Assembly (NCBI GenBank): GCA_900470285.1
Contig: UCAG01000001.1
Location: 248,001-312,000, forward strand
Reading direction: 5' to 3'
Source: Hyphomicrobiales bacterium
GTDB taxonomy: Bacteria > Pseudomonadota > Alphaproteobacteria > Rhizobiales > Rhizobiaceae
DNA: 64,000 nt
The notes under the pieces were generated by a model that saw nothing but the letters and a program-made list of their open reading frames with translations, was not told the origin of the DNA and searched no databases. Shown here piece after piece: positions 1-8,534 of the stretch; the first letter of the stretch is position 1, and each line of letters starts with the position of its first letter. The translations under genes and the position numbers were made by a program.

Positions 1-1
1 T

Positions 2-1114
2 GCAATGCGCCCGCAAACCGTTGCGGTATCAGCAACCCCCGGCAAATGGGAAATGGAACAATCCGGCGGTGTGTTTGCTGAACAGCTGATCCGCCCGACC
101 GGCCTGATTGACCCGCCGGTTGAAGTGCGTCCAGCCCGTTCGCAGGTAGATGATGTGCTGGGAGAAATCCGCGAAACCGCAAAGAACGGCTACCGCTCGC
201 TGGTCACAGTGCTGACCAAGCGCATGGCCGAAGACCTGACAGAATATCTGCATGAACAGGGCGTGCGCGTCCGTTATATGCACTCGGATATTGATACGCT
301 GGAGCGTATCGAGATTATCCGTGACCTGCGCCTTGGTGCATTTGATGTGCTGATCGGCATCAACCTGCTGCGTGAAGGTCTGGACATTCCTGAATGCGGC
401 TTCGTTGCAATTCTCGATGCGGATAAAGAAGGCTTCTTGCGTTCGGAAACCTCACTGGTGCAGACAATCGGCCGTGCAGCACGAAATGTCGATGGTCGCG
501 TTATTCTTTATGCCGATACGATCACCGGCTCTATGCAACGCGCGATGGAGGAAACCAGCCGTCGTCGTGAGAAGCAGGTTGCCTATAATACCGAACATGG
601 CATTACACCGGCATCGGTGCGCAAGAATATCTCGGATATTCTCAATTCCGTTTATGAGCGGGATCATGTGCGCGCGGATATCAGCGGCTTTGCAGAACAA
701 GGCGGGATGGTCGGCAATAATCTCGGAGCGCATCTTGAGCATCTTGAGAAGAAAATGCGTGACGCGGCAGCTGATCTTGACTTTGAAACGGCAGCAAGGC
801 TGCGTGACGAAATCAAACGTCTGCGTGAAAAAGAACTGGCTATTGCTGATGATCCGCTGGCACGCGAAGCGGAACTGTCCCTTGAACGGCCGTCCAGAGG
901 TGGCAGAACATCGCCGTCGCCATCCCTGTTTAAAAAACCGTCGCTCGACAATATGGGGCCCGGAACAGATATGGTGAAACCGCTCGGCCCGCAGAGCGAC
1001 GACGATCCGGCTCCGGTCAGGCGGCATCGCGCCGGCGCCGGCTCCTATGAAGATCCGGTGGATGTGAAACGCAAAACCCGACGCTCCGGCAAAACCGGAC
1101 GTCCCGGAAAATAG
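2..1114 (+). CDS. uvrB: UvrABC excision nuclease subunit B, 3' part
   Basis: This is the C-terminal part of UvrB, the DNA-damage-verifying helicase-like subunit of nucleotide excision repair. The reading frame is open to the left edge of the window, so the N-terminal ATP-binding half lies outside. What remains shows the second helicase domain ([37 protein letters not shown]) and, near residues 245-280, the UVR motif ([20 protein letters not shown]) that contacts UvrC. A basic, low-complexity tail of about 80 residues follows. Such tails vary between alphaproteobacterial UvrB proteins. A hairpin terminator follows 35 bases after the stop. Confidence 0.96.
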   Translation, partial: AMRPQTVAVSATPGKWEMEQSGGVFAEQLIRPTGLIDPPVEVRPARSQVDDVLGEIRETAKNGYRSLVTVLTKRMAEDLTEYLHEQGVRVRYMHSDIDTLERIEIIRDLRLGAFDVLIGINLLREGLDIPECGFVAILDADKEGFLRSETSLVQTIGRAARNVDGRVILYADTITGSMQRAMEETSRRREKQVAYNTEHGITPASVRKNISDILNSVYERDHVRADISGFAEQGGMVGNNLGAHLEHLEKKMRDAAADLDFETAARLRDEIKRLREKELAIADDPLAREAELSLERPSRGGRTSPSPSLFKKPSLDNMGPGTDMVKPLGPQSDDDPAPVRRHRAGAGSYEDPVDVKRKTRRSGKTGRPGK

Positions 1115-1149
1115 CGTGTTGCATCCTGTCTGTGTTGACAGGGTAAGAC

Positions 1150-1187
1150 GGAAAACGCATGAAAGCTACGTGCGTTTTCCATTTCTT
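1150..1187 (+). terminator. Intrinsic terminator after uvrB
   Basis: A perfect 10-bp stem (GGAAAACGCA / TGCGTTTTCC) with an 11-nt loop is followed by a short T-rich stretch. It lies 35 bp after the uvrB stop. Confidence 0.6.
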
Positions 1188-1250
1188 GCATTAACATATA
1201 TCTCAAAACCCGCGCAGGATTTTTGCGATATATTCTGACAGGATCAGCCT

Positions 1251-2174
1251 ATGCACCTTCCGGCCGGATTATTTGTTGCACTCATGCTGTCTGTTCCGGT
1301 CTCTGGTCTGTCCGCTGCCTTTGCACAGGAGCAGCAGGAAAAACCGGCTGAATCTGCCCCTCCCATAGCGGAGAAAAAACAGAGCGGGAAGTCTGACACC
1401 GACGCGAAACCTGCACCGGATGTTGCGCAAATCTGCCGCCTGATTGCCGGATCAGCCGAAAAACATGGCATCCCGCCGAATTTCTTTGCCCGCCTGATCT
1501 GGAAAGAAAGCCGTTTTGACCATCTGGCTGTCAGCCCTGTTGGGGCGCAGGGTATTGCGCAATTCATGCCTTACACAGCTAAAGAACGCGGCCTGACTGA
1601 TGCTTTCAATATTGAGCTGGCTCTGCCCGCTTCGGCATCGTTCCTGAAAGATCTACATGGTAGTTTCGGCAATTGGGGGTTGGCAGCCGCGGCCTATAAT
1701 GCAGGGCCGACCCGTTTGTCCAACTGGATGAAGAATGGCGGATTTCTGCCATTGGAGACAGAGAATTATGTTCTCTCCATTACCGGCAAAAGCGTGGATC
1801 ATTTCAGCACCGGACAGGAACTGACCGACACACCACTGGATGACAAACTGTCATTTCAGCAAGCCTGCCAGCTGTTACCCGTCATCAAATCCCGCTCACT
1901 CTCTATGGCGCAGCTTAATCCGTTTCCATGGGCGGTTCAGGTGGCAGGAAATTTCCGCCAAAGTGTTGTCAGCGCTCAATGGAACCGCTTGCGCAAACAG
2001 AATCCGAAACTGTTCGCCGGACGTGAAGTCTATATTTCCCGTGTCCGCAGCCCGATCGGCAGAAGAGGTATCTATGTTGCCCGCCTCGGTGCGAACAGTC
2101 GTCAGACGGCGGATAATCTCTGCCAGACCATCAGAATCAGTGGCGGTTCGTGCATCATTCGCAGAAACCGCTGA
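1251..2174 (+). CDS. Lytic transglycosylase with SLT and SPOR-like domains
   Basis: Secreted murein-cleaving enzyme of 307 residues. An N-terminal signal peptide ends near AAFAQ (residue ~26), followed by a charged, proline-rich linker. The SLT (goose-lysozyme-like) domain starts near residue 58: the catalytic glutamate is E86 in IWKESRF, followed by GAQGIAQFMP and AAAYNAGP. The last ~80 residues (from PWAVQVAGNF) resemble a SPOR domain, which binds septal peptidoglycan stripped of stem peptides. This suggests a role at the division site. The substrate and septal role are family inference. It stands alone between terminators. Confidence 0.88.
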   Translation: MHLPAGLFVALMLSVPVSGLSAAFAQEQQEKPAESAPPIAEKKQSGKSDTDAKPAPDVAQICRLIAGSAEKHGIPPNFFARLIWKESRFDHLAVSPVGAQGIAQFMPYTAKERGLTDAFNIELALPASASFLKDLHGSFGNWGLAAAAYNAGPTRLSNWMKNGGFLPLETENYVLSITGKSVDHFSTGQELTDTPLDDKLSFQQACQLLPVIKSRSLSMAQLNPFPWAVQVAGNFRQSVVSAQWNRLRKQNPKLFAGREVYISRVRSPIGRRGIYVARLGANSRQTADNLCQTIRISGGSCIIRRNR

Positions 2175-2631
2175 GACATTCAGAGCCTTTGGCGGCAGTG
2201 AAGGTAAAATGCACGGGGCTGCATCACTTTCCGGAATAAGCGACAACCGGAATACACAACCGGAATACCAGCAATTGTTCAATTTCAGCAGTGAAAACAA
2301 CGTCTTTAAAAATCGAAAGCAGCCTTTTTGTGTATTTTTTCTCAAAATATGCAATTTTTTAAGTGATCCGACTTCCTTCAATCACAAAGAACTACACAAT
2401 TCAGTTATTATACAACAATTTTCAAAACTAAATAAAACTTAAGTCATCTTGATTTTCTTTTTAGTGAAGTATCTTTGTATTTATGACTATTTATTTTTTA
2501 TTGCAGCCCAACTTGGCAAAGAAAAAACAGCATCATAACAAAAATTTGCTTGCCAAATACCTCTCTATAGATCAGTCTTCAAATGTTCGGGCATTTGGCG
2601 AACAATGGAAGACTGGAAGAACGGCGCGCCG
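2175..2631. other. Intergenic, AT-rich, no gene recognised
   Basis: About 450 bp between the transglycosylase and the structured cold-shock leader. The middle (roughly 2280-2560) is visibly AT-rich. An open frame from 2483 into the cold-shock gene lacks a ribosome binding site and recognisable protein features, so it was not called. The cold-shock promoter probably lies here, but no box could be fixed with confidence. Confidence 0.4.
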
Positions 2632-2741
2632 GAACCGCTATAAGCTCCGGGTCAGGCAACTGACAATGATCGGCTCCTTTCCTGATTTCGATAACTGCCT
2701 GCATACCCCTACCGCTGGGCGTGTGGTGCGCATAGCGGTTC
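2632..2741 (+). promoter_or_regulatory. Candidate structured 5' leader of the cold-shock gene
   Basis: A perfect 10-bp helix (GAACCGCTAT at 2632-2641 with ATAGCGGTTC at 2732-2741) closes a ~90-nt region. Inside are a CAGGCA/TGCCTG pairing (2653-2658 with 2696-2701) and a competing small GTCA/TGAC hairpin. It sits 58 bp upstream of the cold-shock start codon and is much more GC-rich than the sequence before it. Cold-shock mRNAs of other bacteria carry temperature-responsive leaders; an analogous role here is inference. Confidence 0.4.
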
Positions 2742-2799
2742 GAAAAATTCCGTTGCGGCTGAAAGGCCAAGACGGCGCCAAGGAAAAGGAACGTATCCC

Positions 2800-3015
2800 A
2801 TGGCACAAACCGGCGTAGTCAAATTCTTTAATGGTGAAAAAGGCTTTGGCTTTATCAAACCGGATAATGGCGGACCAGATATTTTCGTACATATCTCTGC
2901 TGTTCAGGCTTCCGGCCTCACAAACCTCGCTGACAATCAAAAAGTTTCTTTCGAAACTGAACCGGATCGTCGCGGCAAAGGCCCTAAAGCTGTAGACATC
3001 AGCATTACCGAATAA
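2800..3015 (+). CDS. CspA-family cold-shock protein
   Basis: A single cold-shock domain of 71 residues, the usual length. It binds single-stranded RNA/DNA and acts as an RNA chaperone in the cytoplasm. RNP1 is seen as KGFGFI and RNP2 as DIFVHIS. The start is supported by an AAGGAAC-type SD about 9 nt upstream. It is monocistronic, with a long structured leader and a strong terminator. Whether it is truly cold-induced or constitutive cannot be told from the protein; the long leader favours regulation at the mRNA level. Confidence 0.95.
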   Translation: MAQTGVVKFFNGEKGFGFIKPDNGGPDIFVHISAVQASGLTNLADNQKVSFETEPDRRGKGPKAVDISITE

Positions 3016-3092
3016 AAAGCACCAGACTGCCTATATATGATTTCTGCGTGGTATTCTCATGGAAGTCAGACTGTAAGCAGTGTTTTATTCAG

Positions 3093-3118
3093 AAACCCCG
3101 GTTACGCCGGGGTTTTTT
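3093..3118 (+). terminator. Intrinsic terminator after the cold-shock gene
   Basis: Perfect 8-bp stem AACCCCGG / CCGGGGTT with a 5-nt loop, followed by a T run. Confidence 0.9.
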
Positions 3119-3550
3119 ATTATCCGCAGAGCGCAAACTTCGCTCTTTTAAACGCTCGCCGTTCACTTTCTGATACAGTCTGAAAATCAAAAAAGACAGT
3201 TCACGCCGGTTCGCAGAGTATTACCGGATTGCCCCTCTCACTGGGGAGCCTGCTATCCCGTTGTTTTCGTGAATATCTTACACCAGCAAACGATTCCCGT
3301 TTCAGCACCGCACTCGCACGTCTTGCAAACACGTAAAATCATGCTTTCAAATCCACGCTGCTTGTCATTAATCGTGAAAGACGGAGATATTTAAAAAGCT
3401 GAACATTGCCCTTATTTTCTGTTCAGCAAGCATTCATATGCCCTGCTCTAATGATTGATCATCATCTTATCTCAGACATTAAGTTGCGGATGAGAGAAGA
3501 CCAAAACCGGCATTGCCGAATGCGTAAAGCTTCGTAAGGAGGCACAGATT
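3119..3550. other. Intergenic, 432 bp
   Basis: No gene recognised. A second small hairpin (AGAGCG / CGCTCT, 3128-3146) followed by TTTT could be a back-up terminator. The distal part should hold the BA14K promoter. A good SD (AAGGAGG, 3536-3542) precedes the next gene. Confidence 0.5.
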
Positions 3551-4048
3551 ATGATGAATAAGTTGACCAAAACCGCTCTGATCGCAGGCCTCTCCATTGC
3601 CACGATAGCTGGCAATCTTTCAGTTGCATCCGCTGATGACTGGGGACGCCGCCACGGAGGCTGGAACAATGGCGGCTGGAATCATGATAATGGCTGGCGT
3701 AACCGTGACAGAGACTGGGATCGCCGCGACCGCCGCCGTGATCGCAACAATGCGATAGCCGCAGGTGTGCTTGGCCTTGCAGCCGGTGCAATTATCGCCG
3801 GAGCCATATCCCAGCCACAACCGCAACCTGTTTATCGTGAACCGATTTACAACGCACCTCCGCCACCGCAGACCTTCTATCCTGCCCAGCCGGCACGCGG
3901 TAATTATGGACGTGACTACCGTGGCTCCTACCAGCCATGGACACGCGAATGGTATAACTGGTGCTCCCAGAAATACCGCTCCTTCAATGCCCAGTCCGGT
4001 ACATTCCGCGGCTATGATGGTCAGGATCACTTCTGCGTTGCAAACTGA
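3551..4048 (+). CDS. BA14K-family protein
   Basis: Small secreted or membrane-anchored protein of 165 residues. A signal peptide covers about residues 1-28 (cleavage after SVASA). A Gly/Trp/Asn/Arg-rich region with repeated GGWN and RDR stretches follows, then a hydrophobic segment near 70-88. The C-terminal BA14K signature carries WTREWYNWCSQKYRSFN and ends in DGQDHFC, with two conserved cysteines. The family is named after an immunoreactive 14-kDa Brucella protein and is common in Rhizobiales. Its molecular role is poorly defined. The SD AAGGAGG lies 8 nt before the first ATG; a second ATG follows directly. Confidence 0.88.
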   Translation: MMNKLTKTALIAGLSIATIAGNLSVASADDWGRRHGGWNNGGWNHDNGWRNRDRDWDRRDRRRDRNNAIAAGVLGLAAGAIIAGAISQPQPQPVYREPIYNAPPPPQTFYPAQPARGNYGRDYRGSYQPWTREWYNWCSQKYRSFNAQSGTFRGYDGQDHFCVAN

Positions 4049-4061
4049 TCCCGCTCAGATG

Positions 4062-4093
4062 AAAAAACCGCCGGTCCCATCGGCGGTTTTTTA
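4062..4093 (+). terminator. Intrinsic terminator after BA14K
   Basis: AAAACCGCCG / CGGCGGTTTT stem with a 7-nt loop and T run, 14 bp after the stop. Confidence 0.9.
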
Positions 4094-4158
4094 TTAGGGC
4101 ACTAAGCGCCCAATGAGATGCCCGGCACTCAGAGCTGCCTTCTTCCAAGACAGCTCAA

Positions 4159-4800
4159 TTACACCAGAAACGGGTTGCCTCTGCGCTCATCACCAAAGCG
4201 GCTACCTGCACCATGACCGCAGATAAAACTGAACTCATCGCCGAGTGGCAGCAACTTCTCCTTGATGGAACGGATCAATGTTTCATGATCCCCGCCCGGC
4301 AAATCCGTGCGGCCAACCGATCCGTTGAACAAGACATCACCGACAATTGCAAAATGCATGGCTTTATTGATGAAAACCACATGCCCCGGTGAATGCCCCG
4401 GACAATGCAGGACTTCAAAATTCTCTCCGGCAACCTGCAAAACGTCCCCTTCTTTCAGCCAGCGATCCGGCTGAAAATTGCGGAAGCCTTCGCCCAGACC
4501 AAATTTAGCCGCCGAGGCCTCCACATTATCATAGAGAAACGCATCTTCTTCCTGAGAACCGATAATCGGTACCTGCAATGCATCACGCAGATCAGCGGCA
4601 GCACCGATATGATCGACATGGCCATGCGTAATCCAGATCGCTTCAATTTTTAGCTGATTATTCTCAATCACTTCCTTGAGCGCATCAACATCACCGCCCG
4701 GATCAACAACGACGCCTTTTTTACTGTCCTTATCGAACAGGATTGTACAATTCTGCCGGAAAGGCGTGACTGCAACTATGATTGCCTGAAGCTTGCTCAT
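4159..4800 (-). CDS. MBL-fold metallo-hydrolase (glyoxalase II-like)
   Basis: A 213-residue metallo-beta-lactamase-fold hydrolase with a binuclear metal site. The THGHVDH motif gives H59, H61, D63 and H64, a further ligand is H136 in CPGHSPGH, and FICGHG lies near the C-terminus. This is the YcbL/YqgX-type group, some of which act as type II glyoxalases on S-lactoylglutathione. It lacks the C-terminal substrate-binding helices of classical GloB, so the true substrate is uncertain. It is probably cytoplasmic, with no signal peptide. Monocistronic on the minus strand. Confidence 0.9.
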   Translation of the reverse strand: MSKLQAIIVAVTPFRQNCTILFDKDSKKGVVVDPGGDVDALKEVIENNQLKIEAIWITHGHVDHIGAAADLRDALQVPIIGSQEEDAFLYDNVEASAAKFGLGEGFRNFQPDRWLKEGDVLQVAGENFEVLHCPGHSPGHVVFINKAMHFAIVGDVLFNGSVGRTDLPGGDHETLIRSIKEKLLPLGDEFSFICGHGAGSRFGDERRGNPFLV

Positions 4801-4848
4801 TTATCACCCGATTATCGTTTGCATTCTCTGGCCGGTTTTCGTTTTGCA

Positions 4849-4954
4849 TAGAGCATGTCTGGCTCAAATGGGCTCATTCAGCTTTCGCGAACATGCGACC
4901 ATAAAAGAATCCAGAGCGAGTGCCATGCGTACAATTAAGCGCGACACGCTCTTG
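4849..4954. repeat. Dispersed RIME-like repeat, copy 1
   Basis: About 105 bp starting GAGCATGTCT and ending GCGACACGCTCTT, with an internal GAACATGCG and AATCCAGAGCG. It matches the copies near 9429 (inverted) and 33249 in ends and spacing. Intergenic, between the MBL gene start and the terminator of the next gene. Confidence 0.7.
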
Positions 4955-4961
4955 CACAAAC

Positions 4962-4985
4962 AAAAAAAGACAGCCGGAGCTGTCT
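4962..4985 (-). terminator. Intrinsic terminator (minus strand)
   Basis: Read on the minus strand: stem AGACAGC / GCTGTCT with a 4-nt loop, followed by a 7-T run. It probably terminates the Gly-rich gene at 5112-5393. Confidence 0.8.
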
Positions 4986-5050
4986 CTTATATAGGTCTCG
5001 TAAATGAAAAAAGCAGTGCGCGCACACTGCCTGAAGAAAAATCATATTCT

Positions 5051-5085
5051 TATGACCGGCACGATATCGTACCCTGCCGGTCATA
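5051..5085. terminator. Perfect 11-bp inverted repeat, possible first terminator
   Basis: TATGACCGGCA / TGCCGGTCATA with a 13-nt loop, 27 bp beyond the stop of the Gly-rich gene (minus strand). There is only a weak T-rich tail (GATTTTTC), so it may be an mRNA-stabilising hairpin in front of the terminator at 4962-4985. Confidence 0.45.
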
Positions 5086-5111
5086 AGGTAATTAATCCCG
5101 ATTTTGTACGA

Positions 5112-5393
5112 TCAGGCTTTATTGGCCATGCTGTTTTTAATCAGACCGATTACGGCCGTCAAAACAGCACCGCCGGCACCGCCACCGATCAATTGCCCGA
5201 CAATACCGCTCAGCGCAGAATCAAGACCGCCACCGGACAGCATTGGCAGAAGCTGACCCAGGATCAGACCGCCGATACCACCGGCAACTGTATTGCCTGT
5301 TGTTCCAAGGCTGAGATTCTTAACTGCGCCTGCCAGATTACCACCGACAGCACCGGCGACTAACTGCACAAGAATAGGAATAATGGCATCCAT
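5112..5393 (-). CDS. Small Gly/Ala/Leu-rich hydrophobic protein, unknown function
   Basis: A 93-residue protein that is almost wholly hydrophobic and glycine-rich (GAVGGNLAG, GGIGGLILGQLLP, IGGGAGGAV), with few charges except near the C-terminus (KNSMANKA). It resembles small membrane-associated proteins found in Rhizobiales but was not assigned to a named family. ATG at 5393 is preferred over the GTG at 5402 because GGGG lies 8 nt upstream of it. Glycine-zipper-like packing (GxxxG) is visible. No operon partner. Confidence 0.7.
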   Translation of the reverse strand: MDAIIPILVQLVAGAVGGNLAGAVKNLSLGTTGNTVAGGIGGLILGQLLPMLSGGGLDSALSGIVGQLIGGGAGGAVLTAVIGLIKNSMANKA

Positions 5394-5722
5394 AATTGTC
5401 ACCCCAATTAATGTTAAACATCAAAGTAGAACGCCTTGACATCTAGATGATGACAAGAAAAAGGAGTCTGTCAATTCTTATAATTATTACCTGATAAATT
5501 CAGCATGTTTCATCCCTTCTGAACTGACCGTAATCATACAATTTCGCACAGAATCAGTTTTACGCAGCAGAGCATTTGAAAATGCAGGATGTTGGCCGCA
5601 GAATGTTGCCATGGATGTTTCTAAAACGGATAATTGAAAGTAAGATGCAGGTAATCTATCCGCATAACAAACAGGCTGATAGAACTATACAGACTGAAAT
5701 ATGAAAGAACCGGAGACCGGAC
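5394..5722. other. Divergent promoter region
   Basis: About 330 bp between the Gly-rich gene (minus) and the MarR-type regulator (plus). It must hold both promoters. It is moderately AT-rich, and no clear operator palindrome for the MarR protein was found by eye. Confidence 0.4.
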
Positions 5723-6226
5723 GTGCGTTTCAATCACAATGATACTACTATTCGTTCAGCCCTCTCAGAAGATGAGGTCAACGATCTGGGCATCATTGAG
5801 CTTCTGTTCTTTTCCTATCGCGATTTTACAGCTGACCCTGATAAGCAGCTTGAAACCATGGGGTTCGGCCGCGCACATCACCGTGTCTTATATTTCGTCA
5901 ACCGCAAACCCGGCATGAGTGTCGCGGAACTGCTGGATGTTTTGAAGATCACCAAACAAAGTCTTGCCCGTGTTCTGAAACAACTGGTCGATAACGGCCA
6001 TATTATTCAGCTGACCGGTGAAACCGACCGCCGCCAGCGGGAATTATATCCGACTGTTTCCGGCCGCGAGCTTATTCTTTCACTGACTCAGCCGCAGTCA
6101 AACCGCATTGCGGCAGCTCTGGCTGAAAGCAATGTCACGGAAAAACAAATTATCCAGAACTTCCTGAAAGCCATGGTCAACAGCGACCAGCGCGATCAGA
6201 TCGACAGCCTGCCGCTCAACCGGTAA
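5723..6226 (+). CDS. petP: MarR-family regulator, PetP-like
   Basis: A 167-residue winged-helix regulator of the MarR family. The DNA-binding part spans about residues 60-110: MSVAELLDVLKITKQSLARV is the HTH and the wing carries GETDRRQRELY. It is followed 141 bp downstream by an OmpR-type response regulator, the same order as petP-petR, first described beside the cytochrome bc1 genes of Rhodobacter capsulatus. The long N-terminal helix (LGIIELLFFSYRDFTAD) is typical of that subgroup. The ligand is unknown. It is probably co-transcribed with petR and the kinase, although an internal promoter in the gap is possible. Confidence 0.85.
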   Translation: MRFNHNDTTIRSALSEDEVNDLGIIELLFFSYRDFTADPDKQLETMGFGRAHHRVLYFVNRKPGMSVAELLDVLKITKQSLARVLKQLVDNGHIIQLTGETDRRQRELYPTVSGRELILSLTQPQSNRIAAALAESNVTEKQIIQNFLKAMVNSDQRDQIDSLPLNR

Positions 6227-6367
6227 ATATAAACAGCCTTCATTCACATAGTGTGTATATCCGAAGGCAGTCCGCATAGATAAACAGACAGCTGAAAACG
6301 AAATAATAAAGCTGAATTCACGCCTTACCAAAGGCAGAAAAAGCTTTGCACTGAAAGGGTAGAAACA

Positions 6368-7075
6368 ATGACCGGCGAAGACACAATTTTGTCCGATGAT
6401 GCCCCGCACCTGCTGGTGGTTGATGATGATACCCGTATCCGCAGCCTGCTCTCACAATATCTGAGCACCACCGGTTACCGCGTTACAATGGCAGCCAATG
6501 CGCAGGAAGCCCGCCGTAAGCTCGAAGGTATTGATTTCGATCTCATTATTCTCGATGTCATGATGCCGGGTGAAAGCGGTGTAGAGCTGACCCGTTCGCT
6601 GCGTGAGCAGAAAAATGTGCCAATTCTGATGCTTACCGCGCTTTCTGAAACCGACAGCCGTATCAGCGGCCTCGAAGCCGGTGCCGATGACTATCTCTCC
6701 AAACCGTTTGATCCGCGTGAACTGACGCTGCGTATCAATAATATTCTGCGCCGCGGTGCCCAGCCGACACAGCATATTATCGAGCAGATCGTTTTCGGTC
6801 CTTATACTTTTTCCATTCCGCGCAAGGAACTCAAACAAGGCGGCGAAGTTATCAAACTGACAGATCGTGAACAGGATATCATGACGATCTTCGCTGAACG
6901 TGCCGGCGAGACAGTGCCGCGTCATGAACTGACAGGTCAGGACGGGGAAGTTGGAGAAAGAACAATCGACGTGCAGATCAACCGTTTGCGCCGCAAGATT
7001 GAAGTTGACCCTGCTAATCCGATCTGGCTGCAAACAGTGCGCGGTATCGGCTACAAGCTGAGCATTGAGCAATAA
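6368..7075 (+). CDS. petR: OmpR-family response regulator, PetR-like
   Basis: A 235-residue two-component response regulator. The receiver domain (about 12-130) has the acidic pocket LVVDDD, the phospho-acceptor D63 in LDVMMPG, and the switch region (ALSETD, KPFDPREL). The C-terminal OmpR/PhoB winged helix follows (KLTDREQDI, ERTIDVQINRLRRKIE). The N-terminal part closely resembles PetR of Rhodobacter. The gene lies between PetP and the histidine kinase at 7126-8460, which is presumably its partner. Targets cannot be read from the sequence. Confidence 0.92.
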   Translation: MTGEDTILSDDAPHLLVVDDDTRIRSLLSQYLSTTGYRVTMAANAQEARRKLEGIDFDLIILDVMMPGESGVELTRSLREQKNVPILMLTALSETDSRISGLEAGADDYLSKPFDPRELTLRINNILRRGAQPTQHIIEQIVFGPYTFSIPRKELKQGGEVIKLTDREQDIMTIFAERAGETVPRHELTGQDGEVGERTIDVQINRLRRKIEVDPANPIWLQTVRGIGYKLSIEQ

Positions 7076-7125
7076 AAGCTCTCATCGCCAATAACATAAT
7101 CCTGACGAACAGGAGAAAATAGCAG

Positions 7126-8460
7126 TTGCTCTGGAAAAGGTTTTCCGACTGGCTGGCATTGCGTATGCCCAAGCGGCTTTATGCGCGCTCGCTCATCATC
7201 ATCATCGCTCCGATGGTGTTGTTGCAGTCGGTTATTGCCTTCGTCTTTATGGAACGGCACTGGCAGATGGTCACAGAACGTCTGTCCACTGCTGTTGTAC
7301 GCGACATCTCTGCTATTATTGATATTCTGGAAACCTATCCGCAGGAACCTGATTACGCGAATATTATCCGTATAGCGCAACAACGGCTGGATCTGAACGT
7401 ATCCGTCTTGCCGCCCTCGCCGCTTCCGCCTCTAGGACCAAAACCGTTTTTCTCTATTCTTGATTACTTTCTTAATGAAGAAATCACCCGCCAGATCAAC
7501 CGGCCATTCTGGATTGATACGGTCGGCGATTCCGATCTGGTAGAGATCCGCATTCAGCTGGACGATAAAGTGCTGCGTGTTTTTGCCAAGCGCAGTCAGG
7601 CCTACGCTTCAAATACGCTGATCTTCCTCACATGGATGATCGGTACGGCCTTGGTTTTGCTGACCATTGCGATTGCCTTTCTGCGCAACCAGATCAAACC
7701 GATCCAGCAATTGTCAGAAGCGGCTGAAAGTTTCGGTAAAGGCCAACCCATGCCTGTCGGCTTCCGCCCCCATGGCGCTGAAGAAGTGCGCAAGGCGGGC
7801 ATTGCCTTTATTCAGATGCGCGAACGCATTGAACGACAGATTGAACAGCGCACAGCCATGCTCAGCGGCGTGAGCCACGATCTGCGCACCATTCTCACGC
7901 GCTTTAAACTGCAACTGGCCATTGCCGGCAGCAAAATTGATACCGTGCCGCTTAATCAGGATATTACCGACATGCAGAATATGCTGGAAGGCTATCTGGC
8001 TTTTGCACGCGGTGAAGGCAGTGAGGAGCAAGGCGTTCTGGATCTGCAAATCCTCTTCACGAAGTTGGAAGAAGAAGCACGGCTGCGCAATCGTGGTTTC
8101 TCCACTGAGATGCACGGTAACAGCAATATTCATGTCCGCCCGAATGCATTCACTCGATTGGTCAGCAATCTTGTCGGCAATGCTTTCCGCTATGCACAGT
8201 CGGTGCATTTAACAGCAACACACAAGGATGACTGGCTGACCATTGTGGTCGATGATGATGGTGCCGGCATACCGGAAGATAAACGGGAAGAGGTTTTCAA
8301 ACCTTTTGTACGCCTGGATGAAGCCCGCAATCAGGACGCAGGCGGCACTGGCTTGGGCTTAGCGATTGCCCGCGATATTGCCCGAAATCACGGCGGAGAT
8401 ATTACGCTGGACAGCAGCCCGAAAGGCGGCTTGCGTGCCATTATCAGCATTCCTGCCTGA
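7126..8460 (+). CDS. Membrane sensor histidine kinase, partner of PetR
   Basis: A 444-residue EnvZ-like kinase. TM1 spans about 22-41, a periplasmic loop 42-160 has a proline cluster near 97-106, and TM2 spans about 164-186. A HAMP segment follows, then the H-box SGVSHDLRT with H251. The ATPase has N (LVGNAFRYA), G1 (DDDGAGIP) and G2 (GGTGLGLAI) boxes. The H-box reads DLRTIL, where many kinases have DLRTPL. The start is TTG, with AGGAG about 11 nt upstream; no better start is seen. The kinase follows petR by 50 bp, so the pair is probably one operon. Confidence 0.9.
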   Translation: MLWKRFSDWLALRMPKRLYARSLIIIIAPMVLLQSVIAFVFMERHWQMVTERLSTAVVRDISAIIDILETYPQEPDYANIIRIAQQRLDLNVSVLPPSPLPPLGPKPFFSILDYFLNEEITRQINRPFWIDTVGDSDLVEIRIQLDDKVLRVFAKRSQAYASNTLIFLTWMIGTALVLLTIAIAFLRNQIKPIQQLSEAAESFGKGQPMPVGFRPHGAEEVRKAGIAFIQMRERIERQIEQRTAMLSGVSHDLRTILTRFKLQLAIAGSKIDTVPLNQDITDMQNMLEGYLAFARGEGSEEQGVLDLQILFTKLEEEARLRNRGFSTEMHGNSNIHVRPNAFTRLVSNLVGNAFRYAQSVHLTATHKDDWLTIVVDDDGAGIPEDKREEVFKPFVRLDEARNQDAGGTGLGLAIARDIARNHGGDITLDSSPKGGLRAIISIPA

Positions 8461-8534
8461 TACAAGAATTCAGGTACTGGACACAGCTATATCCGGCACC
8501 TGAACTGAATTTCTGCATAATATGCGGTGCAGCC

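Noticed and set aside
2483-2818. 111-residue frame overlapping the cold-shock start
   Set aside because: No SD, no recognisable domain, overlaps the structured leader and 19 nt of a certain gene.
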